Source of the DNA: Micromonospora sp. H61
GTDB lineage: Bacteria > Actinomycetota > Actinomycetes > Mycobacteriales > Micromonosporaceae
Direction of reading: 5' to 3'
Assembly (NCBI RefSeq): GCF_018070325.1
Contig: NZ_JAGPXY010000059.1
Span: 1 to 42,054, forward strand
Length of the DNA stretch: 42,054 bases
This document shows, one piece after another, positions 35,399-42,054 of this stretch. The notes below the pieces were generated by a model. The model did not search any database. It was not told the origin of the DNA and saw only the letters and a program-made list of their open reading frames with translations. Position numbers and translations under genes: made by a program. The number at the start of each line of letters is the position of its first letter. Position 1 is the first letter of the stretch.

Positions 35399-36883
35399 TC
35401 AACTGGACGCGGCGCTTCGGTACGGATCGATTCCGGCACCCACCCCGGCCGGTTCCGACGGATCGGTGACCGACGACGGCCGGGCCGGGCGTCGGGGCAG
35501 GGTTGTCAGCGCCACCAGCCACGCGGCGACCACCAGACCGGCGGCCACGGCGAACGCGGTCCGGTAGCCGCCGGCGAGCGCGGCGGTCTCGGCCCAGCCG
35601 GCGGCCCGCAGCCCGTCGCTGCGGGTGGCGGCCAGGGTGGCCAGCGCGGCCAGGCCGACCGCCCCGCCGACCTGTTGGGTGGTGTTGGCCAGGCCGGAGG
35701 CGAGCCCGGCGTCGGTGTCGGTCGCGCCGGCCATGGCCAGTGTGGTGACCGCCGGCAGGGTCAACCCGCCGGCCACCCCGAAGATCAACATCGCCGGGAG
35801 TACGTCCGCGACGTAGCCGCCGTCGGCGGGCAGCCGGGCGAGCAGGAGGAAGCCGACGGTCGCCAGGCCGAGCCCGACCAGCAGAACCATCCGGGCACCG
35901 AAGCGGGCGATCAGCCGACCGGCCAGGCCGAGCGAGACCACGGCGATCACGACCGGGGTCGGTAGGAAGGCCCAGCCGGTCGCGGCGGCGTCCAGCCCCA
36001 GCACCAGTTGCAGCTCCACGGCGAGCAGGAACTGGAACCCGAAGTACGCGCAGACCATGAGGAACTGCACGGCGTTCGCCGCCACCAGGCCCGGGACGCG
36101 CAGCACCCGGGACGGCACCAGCGGGGCCGCCGCCACCCGTTGACGCAGCGCGAACCCGCCGAGCAGCAGTGCCGCGAGGGCCACAGCGCCGAGCGTCCGA
36201 GGGCTGGTCCAGCCGTGCTCGCCCGTGCCGACGATGCCCAACACGGCGGCCATCAGCCCGGCGGTGGCGAGCAGCGCGCCGGGCAGGTCCAGGCCGGCGC
36301 GCAGGCCGATCCCTCGTTCGGCCGGGAGCCGGCGGAGGGCCGCGATGAGGATGACCGCCCCGATCGGCACGTTGACCAGGAATATCGTCCGCCAGCCGGC
36401 GGCCTGGGTGAGCACCCCTCCGGCGACAGTGCCGACCGACGCACCGGCGGCGCCGGTGAAGCTGAAGACGGCGATGGCGCGGGCCCGCTCGGCCGCTTCG
36501 GGGTAGAGCCGGACGATCATGCCGAGGCTGACCGCCATGGCCAGCGCGCCGCCGATGCCCTGCCCGAACCGCGCGCCCACCAGCAGGGCCGGCCCGGTGG
36601 CGACCGCGCAGGCCAGCGAGGCCATTGTGAACAACGCGACGCCGGCCAGGAAGACCCTGCGCCGGCCCAGCAGGTCACCGAGCCGGCCGGCGAGCAGCAG
36701 CAGCCCGCCGAACGCGACCAGGTAGGCGTTCACCACCCAGGCCAGGTCGGCGGCGCTGAAGCCCAGGTCGCGTTGGATGGCGGGCAGCGCCACCGCGACG
36801 ACGGTGCCATCCAGGATGATCATCAGGCTGCCGGCGCAGAGCACCAGCAGCGCCGGCCAACGGGATGGGACGACACGCTCCAC
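35399..36883 (-). CDS. MFS drug exporter (DHA2, 14-TM type)
   Basis: This 494-residue proton-coupled exporter of the EmrB/QacA group has about 14 membrane segments. TM1 motif LDGTVVAVALPAIQRDLG (D1-type signature), motif A GRLGDLLGRRRVFLAG, and motif C-like GAAGASVGTVAGGVL are present. The GTG at 36883 is fixed by AAGGAGG six bases upstream; the frame is open to 38053 but there it only shadows plus-strand genes. It is divergent from the HxlR regulator, which probably controls it. Substrate is unknown. Confidence 0.92.
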   Translation of the reverse strand: MERVVPSRWPALLVLCAGSLMIILDGTVVAVALPAIQRDLGFSAADLAWVVNAYLVAFGGLLLLAGRLGDLLGRRRVFLAGVALFTMASLACAVATGPALLVGARFGQGIGGALAMAVSLGMIVRLYPEAAERARAIAVFSFTGAAGASVGTVAGGVLTQAAGWRTIFLVNVPIGAVILIAALRRLPAERGIGLRAGLDLPGALLATAGLMAAVLGIVGTGEHGWTSPRTLGAVALAALLLGGFALRQRVAAAPLVPSRVLRVPGLVAANAVQFLMVCAYFGFQFLLAVELQLVLGLDAAATGWAFLPTPVVIAVVSLGLAGRLIARFGARMVLLVGLGLATVGFLLLARLPADGGYVADVLPAMLIFGVAGGLTLPAVTTLAMAGATDTDAGLASGLANTTQQVGGAVGLAALATLAATRSDGLRAAGWAETAALAGGYRTAFAVAAGLVVAAWLVALTTLPRRPARPSSVTDPSEPAGVGAGIDPYRSAASS

Positions 36884-36916
36884 GAAACGCCTCCTTGGTG
36901 CACTGTTTGTTACCGA

Positions 36917-36933
36917 GGTCATCGTCTGTGACC
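36917..36933. promoter_or_regulatory. Candidate HxlR operator in divergent promoter
   Basis: GGTCA and TGACC, separated by 7 bases, form an inverted repeat in the 78-bp gap between the exporter and the HxlR gene. Its place between divergent genes fits an operator. The arms are short. Confidence 0.35.
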
Positions 36934-36961
36934 ATGAACCGGAGCGGAAGGAGGCACTTTG

Positions 36962-37393
36962 ATGTCCCAGAGGAACAGCGATGTGTCCGCGCTGGTCAAG
37001 GCCGAGCTGACCTGCGCGGCCGAGAACGTGCCGTTCACCCCGGGCCAGGCTCGGGCGTGCACCGTCCGCGAGGTGCTGGACCGGGTCGGCGGCAAGTGGA
37101 GCATCGGCATCCTGGTGGCCGCCTCGCACGGGCCGGTGCGCTTCACCGAGCTGGAGCGGCACATCGAGGGGATCAGCCGCCGGATGCTCACGCTGACGCT
37201 GCGCAACCTGGAACGGGACGGCCTGCTGCACCGCACTGTCTACCCGACCGTTCCGCCCAAGGTCGAATACACCGCCACCCCGATGGCGCTGGAGCTCTAC
37301 GAGTCGCTGGTCGCGCTGACCAGCTGGGCCGAGCGGCACCGGCGGGCCATCGCCGAGGCGCGGACCAGGTACGACACCCAGCACGCCGGGTAA
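36962..37393 (+). CDS. HxlR family winged-helix transcriptional regulator
   Basis: The 143-residue protein has the HxlR core: CTVREVLDRVGGKWSIGILVAASHGPVRFTELERHIEGISRRMLTLTLRNLERDGLLHRTVYPTVPPKVEYTATPMA. The cysteine before VREVLDRVGGKW (C33) is the conserved position used for redox or electrophile sensing in several HxlR members. A GGAAGGAGG site precedes the ATG at 36962. It is transcribed away from the MFS exporter, a common regulator-pump arrangement; sensing of a substrate or oxidant is inferred. Confidence 0.92.
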   Translation: MSQRNSDVSALVKAELTCAAENVPFTPGQARACTVREVLDRVGGKWSIGILVAASHGPVRFTELERHIEGISRRMLTLTLRNLERDGLLHRTVYPTVPPKVEYTATPMALELYESLVALTSWAERHRRAIAEARTRYDTQHAG

Positions 37394-37430
37394 ACCCAGC
37401 GAGGGGTGTGGCGAACGCCACCGCTTCCAT

Positions 37431-37465
37431 CTGACCGATCGGTCAGGGTCTGACCGATCGGTCAG
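37431..37465 (+). promoter_or_regulatory. Two tandem 16-bp TetR operators
   Basis: CTGACCGATCGGTCAG, a perfect palindrome, occurs at 37431-37446 and again at 37450-37465. The centres are 19 bp apart, close to two helical turns. They lie 31-65 bases before the TetR ATG (37496), the typical place for autorepression of the TetR-MMPL operon. A GGGAGG site follows near 37480. Confidence 0.9.
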
Positions 37466-37495
37466 GCATGCTGGTCTGCGGGAGGTGGACCGGGC

Positions 37496-38083
37496 ATGGT
37501 CAGAGCGGTACCCGACACGCACGGCGAGATCCTCGCCGCGGCGGCGCGGCAGTTCACGGTGACCGGCTACCGGGGCACCTCCCTGCAGGACATCGCCCGG
37601 GAGGTCGGCTGCTCCAAGGCCACGGTGCTCTACCACTTCGCCAACAAGGAAGCCCTGCTCGCCGAGCTGATGGCCCCCGCGATCGAGGTGCTCCGCAGCC
37701 TCGACGAACAGCTCACCGGCCTGACCGGAGCTGCCGCGCAGGAAGTCGCCGCACAGGGCTTCGTCGACCTCGCGGTCCGGTTCCGGCAGGAGATCGCGGT
37801 ACTGCGCGGCGAGTTCCCGGAACTGCTGTGCCAGCCGGCCTTCGCGCACATCCAGGAGATCTCCGACCGGCTGCGGGACGCGTTGGCCGGGCACTCCGAC
37901 CGGCCGGGCGCCCGGATCGCCGCGCTGGTGCTGCTCGCCGGCATCTCCGAGGCGTGCGGCGAGTTCGCCGACATCCCCGACGACGAACTGCGCCTCGCCC
38001 TGCTCACCCTCGCCCGGCGGGCCGTCGAACCCGTCGACGCGCCACTGCCCCATCCACCCACGACCGAGGACAAGGACTCCTGA
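37496..38083 (+). CDS. TetR family transcriptional repressor
   Basis: The 195-residue protein has an N-terminal TetR HTH: ILAAAARQFTVTGYRGTSLQDIAREVGCSKATVLYHFANKEALLAELM (about 12-59). A helical ligand-binding domain follows. The ATG is preceded by GGGAGG and two matching palindromes. Its stop overlaps the MMPL start (TGATG), so the two are coupled, and it most likely represses this transporter and itself. The ligand is unknown. A frame open from 37468 in the MMPL register is only a shadow. Confidence 0.93.
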   Translation: MVRAVPDTHGEILAAAARQFTVTGYRGTSLQDIAREVGCSKATVLYHFANKEALLAELMAPAIEVLRSLDEQLTGLTGAAAQEVAAQGFVDLAVRFRQEIAVLRGEFPELLCQPAFAHIQEISDRLRDALAGHSDRPGARIAALVLLAGISEACGEFADIPDDELRLALLTLARRAVEPVDAPLPHPPTTEDKDS

Positions 38084-40323
38084 TGGCCACCCTGCTCTAC
38101 CGGCTCGGCCGGGGCGCGTTGCGCCGGCGACGGCTCGTCGTCGCGCTCTGGCTCGTCGTACTCGTCGCCGCCGGCCTGGCCGCGGCGACCCTGCGCGGCC
38201 CGACGGCGAGCAACTTCACAATGCCCGGCACCGAGAGCCAGCGCGCGCTCGACCTGCTGGCCGACCAGTTCCCCGCTGCCAGCGGCGCCACCGGCACCAT
38301 CGCGGTCAAGGCGCCCGCCGACGGCCAACTGGCCACCCCGCAGGGTCAGGCAGTGGTGCAGGAACTCGTCCAGCAGGCGTCGGCACTGCCCGGCGTGGTC
38401 GGCGCGGTCAACCCGCTCCAGGTCGGCGCGGTATCACCCAACGGCCGGTACGCGCTGGTCCAGGTCCAGTTCGCCAGCGGCGGGGACGACGTCACCGACG
38501 AGCAGCGCACCGCCTACGAGCAGGTCGGCGCAGCGGCAAAGGCGCAGGGTTGGCAGGTCGCCCCCGGCGGCGAGGTGCTCGGCGGCGAGCCGGAGATCGG
38601 CTCCACCGAGGCGCTCGGCGTACTGGTCGCCGCGATCGTCCTGATCATCACGTTCGGTTCCCTGGTCGCCGCCGGCATGACGATGCTCAACGCGCTGATC
38701 GGCGTGGGCGCCGGCATGGCCGGGCTGTTCGCGCTGAGCGGCGTCGTCCAGCTCACCAGCACCGCGCCGATCCTGGCGCTGATGCTCGGTCTCGCGGTCG
38801 GCATCGACTACTCACTCTTCATCACCTCCCGGCACCGGCAGAACCTGCTCGACGGCCTGTCCCCGGAGGAGGCGGTCGGCCGGGCCGTGGGCACCGCCGG
38901 CTCGGCAGTGGTCTTCGCCGGCGCCACAGTGGTCATCGCCCTGGCCGGGCTCGCCGTGGTGGACATCCCGTTCCTCACCGTGATGGGTCTCGCCGCCGCC
39001 GGCACCGTCACCGTCGCCGTACTGGTCGCCATCACCCTCCAGCCGGCGCTGCTCGGCTTCGCCGGTCGCCGGGTGCTCCCCCGCCGGCTGCGCTCCGTTC
39101 CCACCGACGGCACCACCACCGACGGCACCGCCGCTGACGAGGACGACTCGGACGTCACCGATCGGCCGGCCGCGACGACGACCACGACCGAGGAGCGCAA
39201 CCGGTTCGGTTTCCGCTGGGCGCGACTGGTCACCCGGTTCCGCGTACCGGTCATCCTGGTCGGCCTGCTCGGCCTGGGGCTGCTCGCGCTGCCCACGCCG
39301 GACATGCGGCTGGCCCTGCCGGGCGCCGCGACGGCCGCTGTCGGCTCGCCCGCCCGGGTGGCGAACGACCTGACCGTCGAGGGCTTCGGAGCGGGCTTCA
39401 CCGGCCGGCTCGCCGTGGTGGTCGCCGGTGACACGCCACAGGCCACCTCGGCCGCCGTGCCGCAGGTCACCGCCCTGCTCCAGCGCACCGAGAACGTCCT
39501 CGCGGTGGCGCCGCCCCAGCTCAGCCCGGACGGCCGGACCGCGCTGCTCGGCGTGGTGCCGAAGACCGGCCCGACCGACGAGGCCACCGAGACCCTGGTG
39601 CACGACATCCGTGGCGCGGTGAGCGGGATCCCCGACGCGGACGTGCTGCTCACCGGCGTCACCGCCATCGGCATCGACGTCTCCGAGAAGCTCTCCGACG
39701 CGCTACCGATCTACCTGCTGCTGGTGGTCGGGCTCTCGGTGCTGCTGCTGATGCTGGTGTTCCGCTCGCTGCTGGTGCCGATCAAGGCGGCGCTGGGCTT
39801 CCTGCTCACCGTCGCCGCCACGTTCGGCATCACGGTGGCCGTCTTTCAGCAGGGGCACCTCGCCGACCTGGTCGGCCTGGACACGCCCGGCCCGCTGATC
39901 AGCTTCCTGCCGATCCTGCTCATCGGCATCCTGTTCGGGCTCGCCATGGACTACGAGGTGTTCCTGGTGTCCCGGATGCGGGAGGACTTCGTGCACGGTG
40001 AGACGGCCCGGCAGGCCACCATCAGCGGCATGGGGCATGGTGCACGGGTGGTCACGGCCGCCGCGCTGATCATGATCTCGGTCTTCGGGGGCTTCGTCTT
40101 CCTGGAGGACCCGGTGATCAAGTCGATGGGCTTCGCGCTCGCCATCGGTGTCGCCATCGACGCGTTCGTGGTCCGGATGACCATCGTCCCGGCGGTGATG
40201 TCGCTCCTCGGCGACCGCGCCTGGTGGCTGCCCCGCTGGCTCAACCGCGCCCTGCCCAACGTGGACATCGAAGGTGAGGGCCTGCGCACCCACCTAGAAG
40301 ACCGCACCCCAACCCGCGTCTGA
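38083..40323 (+). CDS. MMPL family transporter (RND superfamily)
   Basis: The 746-residue protein has two MMPL modules with about 12 membrane segments. TM1 (about 18-40), an extracytoplasmic loop, then TM2-6 with GLAVGIDYSLFITSRHRQ (the DY pair of TM4 proton relay), a T/D-rich cytosolic linker around residues 342-377, and the second half with GLAMDYEVFLVSRMREDF. Such proteins export lipids or small molecules in actinomycetes (MmpL/ActII-3-like). It is smaller than mycobacterial MmpL3 and has no long C-terminal tail. The ATG overlaps the TetR stop, and operator palindromes upstream of tetR suggest drug- or lipid-induced expression. Confidence 0.93.
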   Translation: MATLLYRLGRGALRRRRLVVALWLVVLVAAGLAAATLRGPTASNFTMPGTESQRALDLLADQFPAASGATGTIAVKAPADGQLATPQGQAVVQELVQQASALPGVVGAVNPLQVGAVSPNGRYALVQVQFASGGDDVTDEQRTAYEQVGAAAKAQGWQVAPGGEVLGGEPEIGSTEALGVLVAAIVLIITFGSLVAAGMTMLNALIGVGAGMAGLFALSGVVQLTSTAPILALMLGLAVGIDYSLFITSRHRQNLLDGLSPEEAVGRAVGTAGSAVVFAGATVVIALAGLAVVDIPFLTVMGLAAAGTVTVAVLVAITLQPALLGFAGRRVLPRRLRSVPTDGTTTDGTAADEDDSDVTDRPAATTTTTEERNRFGFRWARLVTRFRVPVILVGLLGLGLLALPTPDMRLALPGAATAAVGSPARVANDLTVEGFGAGFTGRLAVVVAGDTPQATSAAVPQVTALLQRTENVLAVAPPQLSPDGRTALLGVVPKTGPTDEATETLVHDIRGAVSGIPDADVLLTGVTAIGIDVSEKLSDALPIYLLLVVGLSVLLLMLVFRSLLVPIKAALGFLLTVAATFGITVAVFQQGHLADLVGLDTPGPLISFLPILLIGILFGLAMDYEVFLVSRMREDFVHGETARQATISGMGHGARVVTAAALIMISVFGGFVFLEDPVIKSMGFALAIGVAIDAFVVRMTIVPAVMSLLGDRAWWLPRWLNRALPNVDIEGEGLRTHLEDRTPTRV

Positions 40324-40337
40324 CCCCCACCACCCTG

Positions 40338-40410
40338 TCGATCATGGAGTTGTGGTGCCCGTCGTGCCCCGATCAGGGGCCTTCGTCCAGCACCACAACT
40401 CCATGATCGA
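40338..40410. repeat. 21-bp perfect inverted repeat with nested hairpin
   Basis: Positions 40338-40358 pair perfectly with 40390-40410 (left arm begins TCGATCATGGAG). Inside, GCCCC (40366-40370) pairs with GGGGC (40376-40380). It lies between the convergent ends of the MMPL gene (40323) and the esterase gene (40427). The arms are less GC-rich than normal terminators here and one copy only was seen in the window. It may be a terminator, a small mobile or REP-type element, or both. Confidence 0.8.
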
Positions 40411-40426
40411 TGCGATCGAGCGGGCG

Positions 40427-41683
40427 TCAGACGCCCGCCGGGTAGGTCTCCATCTCGCCGGGGACCGCCGGCACCGGTAGCGGATGCAGGGCCGTGGTGT
40501 CGTCGCACCAGATGAAGGCGTCATAGCGGTCGCCGAGCCGGGTGGGCACGTAGTTGCCCCAGGACTCGAACGACGGGTCGTAGACGACCCCGATCGCCCG
40601 GTGGTCCACGGTCTCGGTGACCCAGCCCGGCTGGTCGTCACCGCCGAAGATCAGCACCGCCCGTTCCGGCATCAGCTCGTGCAACCGCCGCTCGATCGAA
40701 CCCTCCCGAGCCGGGGGCACCACCATCGCCTCGGGCGGTGAACCCCACCGGGGTGCGGCGATCACAGTGCCCCGGTAGCTGCCGAAGCCGACCAGGGCCA
40801 CCTCGTCCTCGCCGTGCCGTTCCCGGGCCAACTGACCAATGTTGACCATGCCGTCGGCGGCCATGTCGGTGGCCCGCGCATCCCCGACGTGCGTGTTGTG
40901 CGCCCAGACGATGCCCCGGGCGTCGGGGCCGTAGCGGTCCAACAGCCGGTCCAGGGTGTCCTGCATGTGGGTGTCGCGGATGTTCCACGAGTCCGGCCCG
41001 CCGGCCACCATCGCCCGGTAGTAGCGTTCGGCGCCGGCCACCACCTCCGCGTTCTGCCAGGCCGAAAAGCGGTCCGGGCCGTCGGAGAGGGCGTGTTCGC
41101 GGGTACGGGCGAGCAACCGGACAACCTCCTCCTCGCACCGCGCGGAGACGAACCGGCTGGCCGCACCGTACTCCTCGACCCTCTTGCCGTACGGCTCGAA
41201 GCACCGGTACGCGTCCTGCGCCGCCTCCAGCGACTTCGGGTCCTCCTCCCCCAGGTAGTCGAAGATCGCCTGCATCGACTCCCAGAGGCTGTAGACGTCG
41301 AGGCCGTGGAACCCGGCCCGTTGCTCCTCCGGCCGCTCCACGTTCCAGGCCCGCAACCAGCTGGCGAACCGGGCCACCTCGGCATTGGCCCACATCCAGG
41401 TCGGCCATCGCTCAAACTGGTCGAGTGCGAGCTGCGGTTCGAGCGCGCCGCCCGGCGCGGCCGTCACCGAACGGTGCACCCGATCGCAGTCGGGCCAGTC
41501 ACCCTCCACGGCGACGAAGGAGAAACCGCACTCCGCGATCAACCGGCGGGTGAGTTGCTCGCGCAACCGGTAGTAGTCGTAACTGCCGTGGGTGGACTCA
41601 CCGATCATCACCACCCTGGCGTTCCGAACGCGCTCCAGCAACGGGTCGAAATCGCTCGGCGCGCCGAGCCGCTGAACCAGCAT
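40427..41683 (-). CDS. Erythromycin esterase-like protein
   Basis: The 418-residue protein belongs to the EreA/EreB-like family, also met in many actinomycetes without a known substrate. The family motif GESTHGSYDYYRLR (E29, H32) near the N-terminus holds metal-free catalytic residues of Ere enzymes, VEGDWPDCDRV follows, and IVWAHNTHVGDAR supplies the catalytic histidine region. Macrolide hydrolysis is possible but should not be assumed. The ATG at 41683 is chosen because the conserved domain starts there; the frame is open to 41740. It converges on the MMPL gene. Confidence 0.85.
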   Translation of the reverse strand: MLVQRLGAPSDFDPLLERVRNARVVMIGESTHGSYDYYRLREQLTRRLIAECGFSFVAVEGDWPDCDRVHRSVTAAPGGALEPQLALDQFERWPTWMWANAEVARFASWLRAWNVERPEEQRAGFHGLDVYSLWESMQAIFDYLGEEDPKSLEAAQDAYRCFEPYGKRVEEYGAASRFVSARCEEEVVRLLARTREHALSDGPDRFSAWQNAEVVAGAERYYRAMVAGGPDSWNIRDTHMQDTLDRLLDRYGPDARGIVWAHNTHVGDARATDMAADGMVNIGQLARERHGEDEVALVGFGSYRGTVIAAPRWGSPPEAMVVPPAREGSIERRLHELMPERAVLIFGGDDQPGWVTETVDHRAIGVVYDPSFESWGNYVPTRLGDRYDAFIWCDDTTALHPLPVPAVPGEMETYPAGV

Positions 41684-41811
41684 GCCAGCGGCTACCCGGC
41701 CGCCGCTGCGGCAAACCGTGCGCGCGTCGCGGGCCGACACGCCGACCGCCGGGCCGTCGTGGGCCCCAACCCCGCCGGTGTACGACCACCGCGAGCGGGT
41801 AGCCGGCCGAC

Positions 41812-42003
41812 ATGACCGTCACCGGGGTTCAGTTGCAGGAGTACCTGGCCGGGCTCGACTACCCGGTCTCCCGGGAGGACCTGATCCGCTGGGGTCAGGA
41901 GAACGGGGCCAGCACGGCAATGTTGCAGATGCTCCAGGCCCTAACACCCGAACAGTTCAACTCCCCCGACGAACTGAACGCCGCCCTCTCCACCCCCACC
42001 TAA
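41812..42003 (+). CDS. DUF2795 family small protein
   Basis: The 63-residue protein matches the short DUF2795 fold: VQLQEYLAGLDYPVSREDLIRWGQENGA, then MLQMLQALTPEQFNSPDEL. It is soluble, has no cysteines and its function is not known. It is divergent from the esterase gene (129-bp gap without a clear promoter). Length is normal for the family. Confidence 0.85.
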   Translation: MTVTGVQLQEYLAGLDYPVSREDLIRWGQENGASTAMLQMLQALTPEQFNSPDELNAALSTPT

Positions 42004-42054
42004 ACCCGCCCAACCCAACCCCAGCCCCAACCCGGCCCCCGCCCAGCCCGAACC
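42004..42054. other. C-rich tract downstream of DUF2795 gene
   Basis: At least seven runs of three or more C, with loops of 1-2 bases, follow the stop codon to the window edge. The minus strand could form a G-quadruplex. The region is cut by the window end. Confidence 0.45.

Noticed and set aside
34408..36883. Full NHEJ system
   Set aside because: Only the polymerase domain is present; no Ku, ligase domain or phosphoesterase was found, so an operon for end joining cannot be claimed.
36884..38053. N-terminal extension of the MFS exporter (frame open to 38053)
   Set aside because: The exporter's TM1 starts right after GTG 36883, which has an AAGGAGG site; upstream the frame crosses the HxlR and TetR genes and has no membrane or family signature.
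40427..41683. Certain macrolide-resistance gene (ereA/ereB)
   Set aside because: The family motif is present, but many actinomycete relatives are not known to hydrolyse macrolides; only esterase-like is supportable.

Overview
The window is a high-GC, densely coding chromosomal segment of an actinomycete. The pairing of genes (rho, rpmE, prfA, prmC, sua5 and a low-molecular-weight phosphatase next to argS-lysA-hom-thrC and thrB), strong GC3 bias, many GTG/TTG starts and leaderless-looking promoters point to Micromonosporaceae (Micromonospora-like). Genus is an inference; no rRNA or species marker is present. Left part (1-15.9 kb): a class A penicillin-binding protein, then the classical translation/termination block on the minus strand: LMW phosphatase, Sua5/TsaC, PrmC, PrfA, L31 and Rho. 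Three unrelated genes interrupt that block: a TPR-GGDEF diguanylate cyclase between prmC and prfA, and a full-length T4-type polynucleotide kinase/phosphatase plus a secreted 1164-residue phosphodiester-glycosidase/metallophosphoesterase fusion between rpmE and rho. Rho carries a long, repetitive, charged insertion. Centre (15-27 kb): the aspartate-family amino acid operon argS-lysA-hom-thrC on the minus strand. thrB lies apart, separated from thrC by an RND transporter, a broken polysaccharide deacetylase and an MFS exporter. 27-31 kb: a DUF3105-DUF305 membrane pair, a protein built from the remains of an IS630-type transposase, tRNA-Arg(CCG), and an orphan membrane protein with less biased composition. 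Right part (31-42 kb): an accessory detoxification/efflux area: AraC-VOC-UvrA-like ABC ATPase, a stand-alone LigD polymerase domain, a DHA2 MFS exporter divergent from an HxlR regulator, a TetR-MMPL pair with two perfect 16-bp palindromic operators, an erythromycin-esterase-like enzyme and a small DUF2795 protein. Long perfect inverted repeats act as terminators at most operon ends, and a 21-bp perfect inverted repeat with a nested hairpin sits between the MMPL gene and the esterase gene. I see no CRISPR array, integrase, intact insertion sequence, prophage or biosynthetic gene cluster. The best candidates for something unusual are the transposase-derived protein, the T4-type Pnkp, the two-domain secreted phosphoesterase and the damaged deacetylase. 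All functions are read from sequence motifs and family knowledge; nothing was searched.
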